Both the position numbers and the translations under genes were made by a program. This document shows positions 31,655 through 39,215 of a stretch of 42,402 nt of DNA, in pieces. Under the pieces are notes generated by a model. That model did no database searches. It had not been told where the DNA came from and saw only the letters and a list, made by a program, of their open reading frames with translations. This stretch comes from Pseudomonas sp. UYIF39 (lineage in GTDB: Bacteria; Pseudomonadota; Gammaproteobacteria; Pseudomonadales; Pseudomonadaceae). The stretch lies in NCBI RefSeq assembly GCF_029963765.1, contig NZ_JALBYU010000035.1, positions 1 through 42,402 of the forward strand, given 5' to 3'. Position 1 is the first letter of the stretch. Each line of letters begins with the position of its first letter.

Positions 31655-31872
31655 GCGTCACTCCATGACAGCGAGGTGCAGGCACTAAAAACCTACTGAA
31701 ACGCTTGATCTAGACGTGTGCAAGCATACCGGCGAATGCTCGGCATTGAGGGCCGTTCGTCTATTTTTGAAATATTGGTTTGTTTGTGGGGTATTGCGAG
31801 GAGGGTTCCAGTCCAAGCGCTTCGAAGCTCAAAGCGCTTAGGGACCAGGTGACGCGGCGGATCTTGGGGAAG

Positions 31873-32061
31873 TTACTTCTTGCCCAGAGTGATCTGCTTG
31901 GACGGGCCGAACGTCTGGCCGCTGACGCCTTTGGCAATTTGCTGGATCTCTCCGCCGGATTTGAGGAACGCAGCAATCTGGTTGTTGATCGATTCGCTGG
32001 TTTCAACGGCTGGAGCTGGCTTTGCTTTGCTGTTGGATGCTTTTACACGCATGGCGGCCAT
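31873..32061 (-). CDS. Small conserved Pseudomonas protein of unknown function
   Basis: A 62-aa basic protein, MAAMRVKASNSKAKPAPAVE at the start and SGQTFGPSKQITLGKK at the end. It has a flexible lysine/alanine N-terminus and a middle helix (ESINNQIAAFLKSGGEIQQI). I recall nearly identical short proteins in many Pseudomonas genomes, with no function. AGG lies five bases before the ATG at 32061; an internal ATG at 32052 is possible. The open frame runs further upstream, without ribosome-binding sites. Confidence 0.7.
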   Translation of the reverse strand: MAAMRVKASNSKAKPAPAVETSESINNQIAAFLKSGGEIQQIAKGVSGQTFGPSKQITLGKK

Positions 32062-32411
32062 TAACCTATAGAAAATTAACTTGGCCAGGTATCGTACAGG
32101 AAATACTTGACAATTGCTTGGTAAATATCCCCCTGAAATACACAGGGCAGATGAAGAATTAATCACAAGTTATTATTCTGAATGGGTCTCTAAGCTGCTG
32201 TTTTAACTAAGAACGATCGTGAAAAATTACAGTTTCCGCCTGGTGGGCAGGTGCGAAAATCACCAGAACGGCCTGACGAGCGGCCAGGCACGTGCCGTAA
32301 AACCCAGGAAAATTAAGCCCTTCAGAGGATTTTCTTCCGCCACCCGGCTGGCCAGCGAACGCGGCCCGCAAAACCGGGTAGAATGCCGCCCACGCAATGA
32401 GGGTATTGGAA
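32062..32411. other. Intergenic region between two divergent genes, no gene seen
   Basis: About 350 bases separate the small leftward gene from CvfB. The left half is AT-rich (promoter-like), the right half GC-rich. A 77-codon frame from 32219 has no ribosome-binding site and overlaps the CvfB start in another frame, so I do not call it. The long leader before cvfB could hold regulatory RNA structure, but I see no known riboswitch. Confidence 0.5.
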
Positions 32412-33248
32412 ATGGCTTTAGTCGGGCGCTACAACAGTTTGCAAGTGGTTAAACACACTAACTTCGGTTTATATCTGGACGGTGGCGCGGATGGCGAAAT
32501 CCTCCTGCCTAATCGTTATATTCCCAAAGATATTCCCAGCGAAGATGAAGACTGGCTCAACGTTTTTATTTATCTGGACAGCGATGACAAACTCATCGCA
32601 ACTACCGAAAAGCCGAAAGTTCAAGTCGGTGAATTCGCCAGTTTAAAAGTCGTTGAAGTCAACAGCATCGGTGTTTTCCTGGATTGGGGCTTGCCGAAGG
32701 ATCTGTTGCTGCCGTACTCAGAAGAAAAGCGCCAGATGACCGCCGGCGAGTATGTCGTGGTGCACGTCTACCTCGACAAGCACACCCGCCGCATCACCGC
32801 GACGGCGCGTCTGGACCGCTACCTCGACAAAACCCCGGCCAACTACACCCCTGGCCAGGAAGTTGATTTGCTGGTTGCCGAAGCCACTGATATGGGCTTC
32901 AAGGCGATCATCAACAACAAACACTGGGGTCTGATTCACAAGAACGAAATCTTCAAGTTCATGCGCGCCGGTAAAGAAGAGAAGGGCTTTATCAAAGAAG
33001 TCCGTGCCGACGGCAAGATCAGCCTGAGCCTGCAACCGGTTGGCGAAGAAGCCGCCACCAGCCTGAACTCGAAGATCCTCGCCAAGTTGCGCGAAAACAA
33101 TGGCAGCCTGCCGGTCAGCGACAAGAGCGATCCGACGGTGATCAGCAGTCTGTTTGGCGTGAGCAAGGGCAACTTCAAAAAGGCCATCGGTGCGTTGTAC
33201 AAGAACGGCCAGATCGTTATTCACGCCGATCGCATTGAACTGAGCTGA
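32412..33248 (+). CDS. cvfB: S1-domain RNA-binding protein CvfB
   Basis: A 278-aa protein of the CvfB/YitL family, known from Staphylococcus as a post-transcriptional regulator with S1-type RNA-binding domains. Three S1-like units are seen (opening MALVGRYNSLQVVKHTNFGLYL; GEFASLKVVEVNSIGVFLDW; YTPGQEVDLLVAEATDMGFK). A C-terminal winged-helix follows (LFGVSKGNFKKAIGALYKNG). The ATG at 32412 follows a GGAA; the frame opens at 32397 without a site. The role in Pseudomonas is inferred from the family. It is followed by the EamA gene after 58 bases. Confidence 0.88.
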   Translation: MALVGRYNSLQVVKHTNFGLYLDGGADGEILLPNRYIPKDIPSEDEDWLNVFIYLDSDDKLIATTEKPKVQVGEFASLKVVEVNSIGVFLDWGLPKDLLLPYSEEKRQMTAGEYVVVHVYLDKHTRRITATARLDRYLDKTPANYTPGQEVDLLVAEATDMGFKAIINNKHWGLIHKNEIFKFMRAGKEEKGFIKEVRADGKISLSLQPVGEEAATSLNSKILAKLRENNGSLPVSDKSDPTVISSLFGVSKGNFKKAIGALYKNGQIVIHADRIELS

Positions 33249-33306
33249 CCTCGCGCCGGCCCCCTGTTGCGAGTACTGCCATGTTTTGTGTTGTCGAGGT
33301 GTTCCG

Positions 33307-34239
33307 GTGAGCGCTACCCGGCGCAGCGCCGATGGGTTTGCCCTGCAAGTGATGATCGGGTTGTGCCTGATCTGGGGTGTTCAGCAGGTGATGATCAAGT
33401 GGGCGGCGCCAGACATCGCTCCGGTCATGCAGGCCGCCGGGCGCTCGGGTATTTCCGCGTTGCTCGTAGGATTGTTGATCTGCTGGAAGGGCGGCTGGGA
33501 TCAAGTGGGCAACACCTGGCGCGGTGGACTACTGGCGGGCGCGCTTTTTGGCCTGGAGTTCTTCTTCATTTCCGAAGGCTTGCAACTCACCACCGCCGCG
33601 CACATGTCGGTGTTCCTCTACACCGCGCCAATCTTCACCGCATTGGGCGTTCATTGGCTGTTGCCGAGTGAGCGTTTAAGGCCGGTCCAGTGGCTGGGAA
33701 TTTTCCTCGCCTTCGTCGGGATCGCCATCGCCTTTGCCGGCGGGGTTTCCTGGGACAACCTCGATCACCGCATGTTGATGGGCGATGCGCTGGGCGTGCT
33801 GGCTGGCGCGTCATGGGGCGCGACCACGGTGGTGGTGCGCGCTTCACGCCTGTCGGAAGCGCCGGTGACACTCACGCTGTTCTATCAATTGATTGTCGGT
33901 TTCGTTGGCCTGTTGCTGATCGCGATCCTCAGCGGCCAGGTTACCCACGTCAGTCTGACCACCGTGGCGGTGGCCAGTGTGTTGTTCCAGGGATTGGTGG
34001 TGTCGTTCTTCAGTTACCTGACCTGGTTCTGGCTGTTGCGCCGTTATCTGGCGGCGAACCTGGCGGTGTTTTCGTTCATGACGCCGCTGTTCGGCGTCAC
34101 GTTCGGCGTGGTGCTGCTGGGCGAAGCGCTGAGCTTCAACTTCGTTGTCGGCGCGGTGCTGGTGTTGTTGGGCATCACGTTTGTCAGCGCTGAGCAGTGG
34201 GTGCGCCGTCGTTTGCGCAAAGCCCTTGGGCAGAGCTGA
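33307..34239 (+). CDS. EamA-family transporter
   Basis: A 310-aa DMT transporter with ten membrane helices, opening DGFALQVMIGLCLIWGVQQVMIKWAAPDIAPVM and containing the second-repeat signature MTPLFGVTFGVVLLGEALSF. Probable metabolite exporter, substrate unknown. The GTG at 33307 has GAGG seven bases upstream; the frame begins at 33286. The last 56 bases (34184-34239) overlap the convergent MFS gene, so the two mRNAs are complementary at their 3' ends. Confidence 0.88.
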   Translation: MSATRRSADGFALQVMIGLCLIWGVQQVMIKWAAPDIAPVMQAAGRSGISALLVGLLICWKGGWDQVGNTWRGGLLAGALFGLEFFFISEGLQLTTAAHMSVFLYTAPIFTALGVHWLLPSERLRPVQWLGIFLAFVGIAIAFAGGVSWDNLDHRMLMGDALGVLAGASWGATTVVVRASRLSEAPVTLTLFYQLIVGFVGLLLIAILSGQVTHVSLTTVAVASVLFQGLVVSFFSYLTWFWLLRRYLAANLAVFSFMTPLFGVTFGVVLLGEALSFNFVVGAVLVLLGITFVSAEQWVRRRLRKALGQS

Positions 34240-35365
34240 CCGGACGCAATAACAGGCCACCGGCGACTATCAAACCACCGCCGGCGAACACCAGCGCTGA
34301 CTGCAAACCACCACTGAAGTGGCTGCTCAACGCCGCCAGCAGCGGCCCACTCAGTTGGCCCACGGCAAAGCACGCTGTCAGCAGTCCGGCGTTGCGCTGG
34401 GCGGCGTGGGGCGCCAGTTCCCGGGAACGTTGCATCACCAATTGCATGCAGGCCAGGAACGGCGTTCCGCAGAGGATCACGCCCAAGGCCAGGCCCGGGC
34501 CGCTGCCCAACAAGCAGGCGAAGACCCCGGCGGCTTGCAGCCACAACGTCGCCATCAGCCAATAACGAGTGCCCTGCGGGTGTTGTCGACGCAGACTCAC
34601 CAGCACCACCCCGATGGCCGAAGCAAGACCGAAGCAAGGCCAGAACAGATCGGCCTGCCATTGGCCATGGAACTGTGCGTTGGCCATTTGCGAGAGGAAA
34701 GTGGCCGGAATGATGTAGCCCAAACCGTACAGCCCATAGACCACACCTAAACGGCCGATGCCATGATTGCCCGAGCCAGCGACGCTGGGTGCAGCGGCCA
34801 TGGCCGTGGCCGGTTGCGGCAGGAACGGCAGAATCCCCAGCAGCATCGCCAGCCCTATGCCGGCATATACCAGCCACAAGGCTGCAGAGGTCTGCCCCAG
34901 CAAGTTCGATCCCAAGGCCAGCAAGCCCGTCAGAAAAATCCCCAGACCCGGTCCGGCAAATACCAGGGCGCCAAGCCGAGGACGACCGGCTGCCGCGGCC
35001 AACGGCTGGCTCAACGCGGTGATCATCACCAGCACCCAGGCGCTGGCCACGCCGGTGCCGAACCGCAGCACCAGATGGGACCAAAACCCGTTGGCCCAGA
35101 ACGAGGCCAGCGTCAGCAATACACAGAGCCACAAACCGCCCAGCAAACGCCGGCGGACTTGCGCGGGACGGCGAGAGAACATCGCGTCCACTGCACCAAC
35201 GAAGTAGCCGAGGTAGTTAGCCGCGGCAATCAGACCGGCGGCGGTCAGGTCAATCTGACCTTCGCTGAGCAGGTGCGGCAACTGAGGCGTGAGGGCGAAA
35301 CGCCCGATGCCCATGGCCATCATCAGGGCGATGAAACTGGCAAGTAAGCGAATCAGAGGGGACAT
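34184..35365 (-). CDS. YbfB/YjiJ-family MFS transporter
   Basis: A 393-aa protein with about twelve membrane segments. The first, LASFIALMMAMGIGRFALTP, carries the MGIGRF motif of the YbfB/YjiJ (MFS_4) family, followed by LPHLLSEGQIDLTAAGLIAAANYLGYFVGA. Substrate is unknown; relatives export sugars or amino-acid derivatives. The 3' end overlaps the EamA gene tail-to-tail. It is divergent from the LysR gene (103 bases between starts), an arrangement in which LysR normally controls the transporter. Confidence 0.88.
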   Translation of the reverse strand: MSPLIRLLASFIALMMAMGIGRFALTPQLPHLLSEGQIDLTAAGLIAAANYLGYFVGAVDAMFSRRPAQVRRRLLGGLWLCVLLTLASFWANGFWSHLVLRFGTGVASAWVLVMITALSQPLAAAAGRPRLGALVFAGPGLGIFLTGLLALGSNLLGQTSAALWLVYAGIGLAMLLGILPFLPQPATAMAAAPSVAGSGNHGIGRLGVVYGLYGLGYIIPATFLSQMANAQFHGQWQADLFWPCFGLASAIGVVLVSLRRQHPQGTRYWLMATLWLQAAGVFACLLGSGPGLALGVILCGTPFLACMQLVMQRSRELAPHAAQRNAGLLTACFAVGQLSGPLLAALSSHFSGGLQSALVFAGGGLIVAGGLLLRPVSSAQGLCANDGAPTAQR

Positions 35366-35468
35366 AGTCTGAATTCCAGCAGAGGATCAATGACCGTCAG
35401 GCTAGGACTGATTGACTTTCTTTTAAAATGAATAATAGTGAGTAACTTGTTCTGATTTGGAGAATGGC

Positions 35469-36362
35469 GTGGAATTCAGCCAATTGCGGATTTTCCAGGC
35501 AGTAGCGGAGGAGGGTTCCATCACTCGCGCTGCCGAACGCCTGCACCGGGTGCCGTCGAACCTGTCGACCCGGCTTAAACAGCTGGAAGAGCAACTCGGC
35601 GTAGAACTGTTCGTGCGTGAACGTCAGCGTTTGCAGTTGTCGCCTGCGGGAAAAGTCCTGCTGGACTACACCGCCAAGCTGTTCAATTTGCGCGACGAAG
35701 CTCAAGCGGCGGTGCAGGGCGGGCAACCGGCCGGGGACTTCGTGCTCGGCACCATGTACAGCACGGCGGCGATTCATCTGCCAGGGTTGTTGGCGCGTTA
35801 TCACCGCACATACCCGGCGGTGAACCTGCAAGTGCAGTCCGGGCCAAGCGGCGAATTGCTTGAAGGTTTGCTCACCGGTCGCCTCGATGCCGCGTTGGTG
35901 GATGGCCCGCTGGAACTGGCCGGGCTCGACGGCGTGCCGTTGTGCGACGAACGGCTGGTGCTGATCAGCGAGGCTGATCACCCGCCGATCCTCAGCGCGC
36001 TGGATGTGGAAGGGCGGTCGGTGTTCACGTTTCGGCAGGGTTGTTCCTACCGGATGCGCCTGGAAGCCTGGTTCGCCCATTACCACGCGGCCATGGGCCG
36101 GGCGATGGAAATCGAGTCCTATCCGGGGATGCTTGCCTGCGTGATCGCCGGCTCGGGCGTGGCACTGATGTCGGAGTCGATGCTCGCCAGCCTGCCTGGC
36201 CGCGAAAGCGTGGCGGTGCATCCGTTGGCCGAGCCATTTGCCAGTGCCACCACGTGGCTGATGTGGCGCAAAGGCATGGTTGGGGCGAACTTGAACGCGT
36301 GGCTTGAGCAGCAACAATTGGTCTATCCGTCGACGCCGAGTCAGGCTCGGGCGATGGCTTGA
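35469..36362 (+). CDS. LysR-family transcriptional regulator
   Basis: A 297-aa regulator with an N-terminal helix-turn-helix (VEFSQLRIFQAVAEEGSITR, AAERLHRVPSNLSTRLKQLEEQLG) and an effector domain. I prefer the GTG at 35469 because TTGGAG lies 8-10 bases before it; the TTG at 35457 would need that same element inside the coding part. It lies divergently beside the YbfB-type MFS gene, which is its most likely target. The intergenic gap of about 100 bases is AT-rich but shows no strong palindrome. Confidence 0.88.
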   Translation: MEFSQLRIFQAVAEEGSITRAAERLHRVPSNLSTRLKQLEEQLGVELFVRERQRLQLSPAGKVLLDYTAKLFNLRDEAQAAVQGGQPAGDFVLGTMYSTAAIHLPGLLARYHRTYPAVNLQVQSGPSGELLEGLLTGRLDAALVDGPLELAGLDGVPLCDERLVLISEADHPPILSALDVEGRSVFTFRQGCSYRMRLEAWFAHYHAAMGRAMEIESYPGMLACVIAGSGVALMSESMLASLPGRESVAVHPLAEPFASATTWLMWRKGMVGANLNAWLEQQQLVYPSTPSQARAMA

Positions 36363-36501
36363 ACTATCGGTCAGGTATTTTGATCTATTCAGTAACAGAT
36401 CATTGCGACTTTGGGCGAGCATTACGTAGGACTTCGGACTATTATCAGTGCGAAGTGGCTACAGAATTTTGGCCACTCGGCACTACCCTGAAGGGGGCAC
36501 C

Positions 36502-36630
36502 ATGAAAGAGAAAATCCAAAACTGGCTGCACGACCTGGGTGTTGCACTCGGTTTGATCGAACCGCCTCTGCAACCTGTGCCTATTCGCACTGACGACGAA
36601 CAACGCCGACGCCAGCAGCGCCGCCGGTAG
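36502..36630 (+). CDS. PA1414-family small protein
   Basis: A 42-aa protein, starting MKEKIQNWLHDLGVALGLIE and ending in an arginine-rich tail. An amphipathic helix is followed by PPLQPVPIRTDD. AAGGGGG lies seven bases before the ATG. This is, to my reading, the PA1414 family. In P. aeruginosa the PA1414 locus is reported to yield the oxygen-responsive RNA SicX, so this locus may make an RNA as well. A TATTAT box at 36440-36445 could be its -10. An Anr box is not convincing (TTGAT at 36380-36384 lacks its partner). A hairpin (GTGGC with GCCAC, about 36455-36476) lies in the leader. Confidence 0.8.
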   Translation: MKEKIQNWLHDLGVALGLIEPPLQPVPIRTDDEQRRRQQRRR

Positions 36631-36648
36631 TCGTAACGTAGCCGTTGT

Positions 36649-36712
36649 TGTAGCAGCTGCCGAACACCGCGAGGCTGTGTTCGGCTCGGGCCGCGTTCGG
36701 ACAAAGCAGTCG
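36649..36712. repeat. Family B palindromic element, diverged copy
   Basis: TGTAGCAGCTGCCGAACACC and GCGAGGCTGTGTTCGG repeat the layout of the 6979 element (TGTAGCAGCTGTCGAGCC, GCGAGGCTGCGT). CCGAACAC (36660-36667) and GTGTTCGG (36677-36684) form a perfect 8-bp stem. It starts 19 bases after the PA1414-family stop and could end that RNA. The rest of 36713-36878 holds no clear gene. Confidence 0.7.
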
Positions 36713-36878
36713 TAGGTTCGGCACGCGCGGTAATACTGACGGAACGCAATCGAAGTCATCCTGATCCTCCAGCAGGCAGCGGATGAAACAATCCGCGGCA
36801 GCACGAACGGCAGCTCTTTTCATGGTGGTTCTTAGAGGGCGTTATTGCTGTTGTCCCCAGGGCTGAGTACAGCAGGCT

Positions 36879-37604
36879 TCAGGCGTGCAAGCGCTGCCAC
36901 TCGTCAATCATCGTGCGCAAATGTTCCCCGGAAAAACTCCCGAAATGTCCACCATGCACCGTGCGGATCGGCAACTCGCGCAAACGCTTCAGGCTACTGG
37001 CGTAGTCGTCGAGGTTGGAGTGGTAGGCGTCTTCGATCAGTGGCCCGTCGTAGATGATGTCGCCGCTGAACAGGGTCTCGGTCGCCGCTTCATACAGGCT
37101 GATACCGCCCGGTGAATGCCCCGGTGTGTGCAGCACTTGCAACACGCGATTGCCCAGGTCCAGCACGTCACCTTCTTCGATCAAACCGGTGGCCGGCGCG
37201 GCTTTGACCCGATACTCGGCGTAGCACAACGGGCAATCCGGGTGAGCCTCGAACATCTCGTCACCGACAAACGCCGTGCTCAGTGTGTTCTCGCCGTCCG
37301 GTGACGCGAGGATCTGCGCTTCGGCCGGGTGCACCAGTCGTTCCGGGAATTCGTAGTGACCTGCAATGTGGTCGAAATGGCAATGACTGGCCACGGCGAC
37401 CAACGGCCGTTCGGTGATCCACGGCAGTTGCTCGCGCAGGCTCACCAGCCCGGAACCGCTGTCCAGCAGCAGATCCTTGTCGCGGCCCTGAATGTGCCAG
37501 AGGTTGCAGCGGTAGAAGGACCGGATGTACGGCTCGTGAATCAGGCGAATGCCGTCACTGAGCTGTTTGACTTCGAACCACTGATCGCGGCTGACGATCT
37601 TCAT
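36879..37604 (-). CDS. MBL-fold metallo-hydrolase
   Basis: A 241-aa metallo-beta-lactamase-fold protein with the zinc motif SHCHFDH (H74, H76, D78, H79), then later HTPGHSPGGISL and SGDIIYDGPLI and a C-terminal VHGGHFGSF that supply the remaining ligands. Members hydrolyse thioesters, phosphodiesters or lactones; which, cannot be told. GGAG precedes the ATG at 37604; the frame is open to 37655. It follows the symporter gene but a strong terminator lies between, so it is expressed separately. It resembles the P. aeruginosa gene next to PA1414 in my recollection. Confidence 0.85.
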   Translation of the reverse strand: MKIVSRDQWFEVKQLSDGIRLIHEPYIRSFYRCNLWHIQGRDKDLLLDSGSGLVSLREQLPWITERPLVAVASHCHFDHIAGHYEFPERLVHPAEAQILASPDGENTLSTAFVGDEMFEAHPDCPLCYAEYRVKAAPATGLIEEGDVLDLGNRVLQVLHTPGHSPGGISLYEAATETLFSGDIIYDGPLIEDAYHSNLDDYASSLKRLRELPIRTVHGGHFGSFSGEHLRTMIDEWQRLHA

Positions 37605-37623
37605 AAACGATTTTCTCCAGACG

Positions 37624-37659
37624 AAAAAAAACGGGTGTGGCAACCGACGCCACACCCGT
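37624..37659 (-). terminator. Rho-independent terminator of the symporter gene
   Basis: Stem ACGGGTGTGGC (37631-37641) with GCCACACCCGT (37649-37659), loop AACCGAC, followed leftward by eight T (complement of A 37624-37631). It ends the gbu-linked cluster after the symporter stop at 37690. Confidence 0.93.
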
Positions 37660-37689
37660 CGAAGAAAGCATCAAGTCGTTATGTTCAGC

Positions 37690-39069
37690 TTAGGCGGCGT
37701 TGGCCACCATCGCCGGGCGACGGGACATCAGGCTGACCAGCACAAAGCTCACCAGACCCACACCGAGGCTGTAGTAGATCGGAGTGTTCGCATCCAGACC
37801 GTCTTTGAACATGAACACCAACGCCGTGGCGAAGCCCATGCCCATGCTGGCGATAGCGCCGGCGGTGGTTGCGCGTTTCCAGAAAATCGCACCCATCAGC
37901 GGGATCAGCATGCCGCCCACCAGCAGGTTGTACGCGAGGGTCAGGGCGCTGATCACGTCGTTCACGACCAGAGCGATGCCGAGTACAACGATGCCGGTCA
38001 ACAGGGTGAACAGGCGGTTCATGCCCAGGCTCGACTGTTTACCACCGCGCAGTTTCGGCAGCAGGTCTTCGGTCAGGGTGGTGGCAGCGGCGAGCAGGCC
38101 GGCGCTGGCGGTGGACATCATGGCCGCCAGGGCCGCGGCGATCACCAGGCCACGAATACCGTCCGGCAGAGACAGTTTGACGATGGCGGCGAAGGCGTTG
38201 TTGACGTTGTCCAGGTCCGGGATCAGCACGTGAGCGGCCATGCCGATCAGGGCGCAGGCCAGGCCGTAGAAGATGCAGTAGATGCCCGCGAAAGTACCGG
38301 CGTACTGAGCGACTTTGGCGGTCCGGACGGTGAACACACGCTGCCAGATGTCCTGGCCAATCAGGATCCCGAAGAAGTAGATCATGAAGTAGGTGATGAT
38401 GGTGTCCCAGCCGATCGTGGTGAAGCTGAAGGCGGTTGCCGGCAGTTTCAACACCAACTCATCCCAGCCGCCAACGCGGTACAGACAGATTGGCAACAGG
38501 ATGAACATCAGGCCCACGGTCTTGATCACGAACTGGACGATGTCGGTCAGGGTCAGGGACCACATGCCGCCGATCGCGGAGTAGATCACCACCACGCCAC
38601 CGCCGAGCAATACCGAGACCCAGAACGGCAGGCCGAACAGCACTTGCAGCACGGTGCCGATGGCCAGGATCGAGGTCACGCCGATCATCAGCGCGTAGGC
38701 CAGCATGATCGCCGCGCTCGCGGAGCGGGCCATCGGGTTGTAGCGTTTTTCCAGCACCTGGGTAACGGTGTAAATCTTCAGTTTCAGCAGCGGTTTGGCG
38801 AGGAACAGGTTCAGCGCCACGATCCCGCAACCGAGGGCCGCGCAGAGCCAGAAACCGGAGATGCCATGGACGTAGCCCAGGCGCACGGTGCCGACGGTGG
38901 ACGCACCGCCCAGAACGGTGGCGGCCATGGTGCCCATGTACAGGCTCGGGCCGAGGTTACGACCGGCGACCAAAAAGTCTTCGTTGGTCTTGGCCTTGCG
39001 CATGCCGTAGTAGCCGAGTATCAGCATCGCGGCGGCGTAGATGAGTACGACGAATAAATCCAAAGCCAT
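37690..39069 (-). CDS. Sodium:solute symporter (PA1418-like)
   Basis: A 459-aa SSS-family permease with about thirteen membrane segments, starting LFVVLIYAAAMLILGYYGMR and with the conserved EDFLVAGRNLGPSLYMGTMAATVLGGAST and the GGMWSLTLTDIVQFVIKTVGL signature. It uses sodium to take up an organic solute. It lies in the gbu cluster, downstream of an NCS1 permease, so a guanidino or amine compound is a fair guess. Ribosome-binding site is GAGAC-like (weak). A REPIN separates it from the NCS1 gene; a terminator follows it. Confidence 0.9.
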   Translation of the reverse strand: MALDLFVVLIYAAAMLILGYYGMRKAKTNEDFLVAGRNLGPSLYMGTMAATVLGGASTVGTVRLGYVHGISGFWLCAALGCGIVALNLFLAKPLLKLKIYTVTQVLEKRYNPMARSASAAIMLAYALMIGVTSILAIGTVLQVLFGLPFWVSVLLGGGVVVIYSAIGGMWSLTLTDIVQFVIKTVGLMFILLPICLYRVGGWDELVLKLPATAFSFTTIGWDTIITYFMIYFFGILIGQDIWQRVFTVRTAKVAQYAGTFAGIYCIFYGLACALIGMAAHVLIPDLDNVNNAFAAIVKLSLPDGIRGLVIAAALAAMMSTASAGLLAAATTLTEDLLPKLRGGKQSSLGMNRLFTLLTGIVVLGIALVVNDVISALTLAYNLLVGGMLIPLMGAIFWKRATTAGAIASMGMGFATALVFMFKDGLDANTPIYYSLGVGLVSFVLVSLMSRRPAMVANAA

Positions 39070-39123
39070 TATGGCGTGTCTCCGATTGTCTTTTTTATGG
39101 TGAGGCGAAAATCAAACTTTTTG

Positions 39124-39215
39124 TGTGGGAGCGATGCTTGCTCGCGAAGGGAGCGCCGCAGCCGGTCAGGCCGACCGCGTTATAGTTCTTCGCGGGCAAG
39201 CCTCGCTCCTACACC
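39124..39215. repeat. REPIN variant of family A, supplies the stop codon of the NCS1 gene
   Basis: GTGGGAGCGATGCTTGCTCG and, inverted, CGCGGGCAAGCCTCGCTCCTA. The core differs from the other copies by an inserted T or C (GCGATGCTTGC, GCAAGCCTCGC). The spacer has CGGTC with GACCG. Read leftward the right-hand end is TAGGAGCGAGG, whose first three bases are the stop codon of the permease gene. Confidence 0.85.

Noticed and set aside
32219..32452. 77-codon frame upstream of cvfB
   Set aside because: No ribosome-binding site, no motif, and it runs into the cvfB start in another frame.
36380..36393. Anr/FNR box upstream of the PA1414-family gene
   Set aside because: Only the left half TTGAT is right; the second half is out of register with the TTGAT-N4-ATCAA pattern.
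36581..36823. 80-codon minus-strand frame starting MKRAAVRAAADCF
   Set aside because: Its 3' half crosses a family B repeat and the end of the PA1414-family gene, no ribosome-binding site is clear, and another frame there looks equally poor. A small gene is not excluded.
37681..39057. 458-codon frame on the plus strand
   Set aside because: It lies opposite the sodium symporter and is a run of H, Q, D, A residues without motifs.
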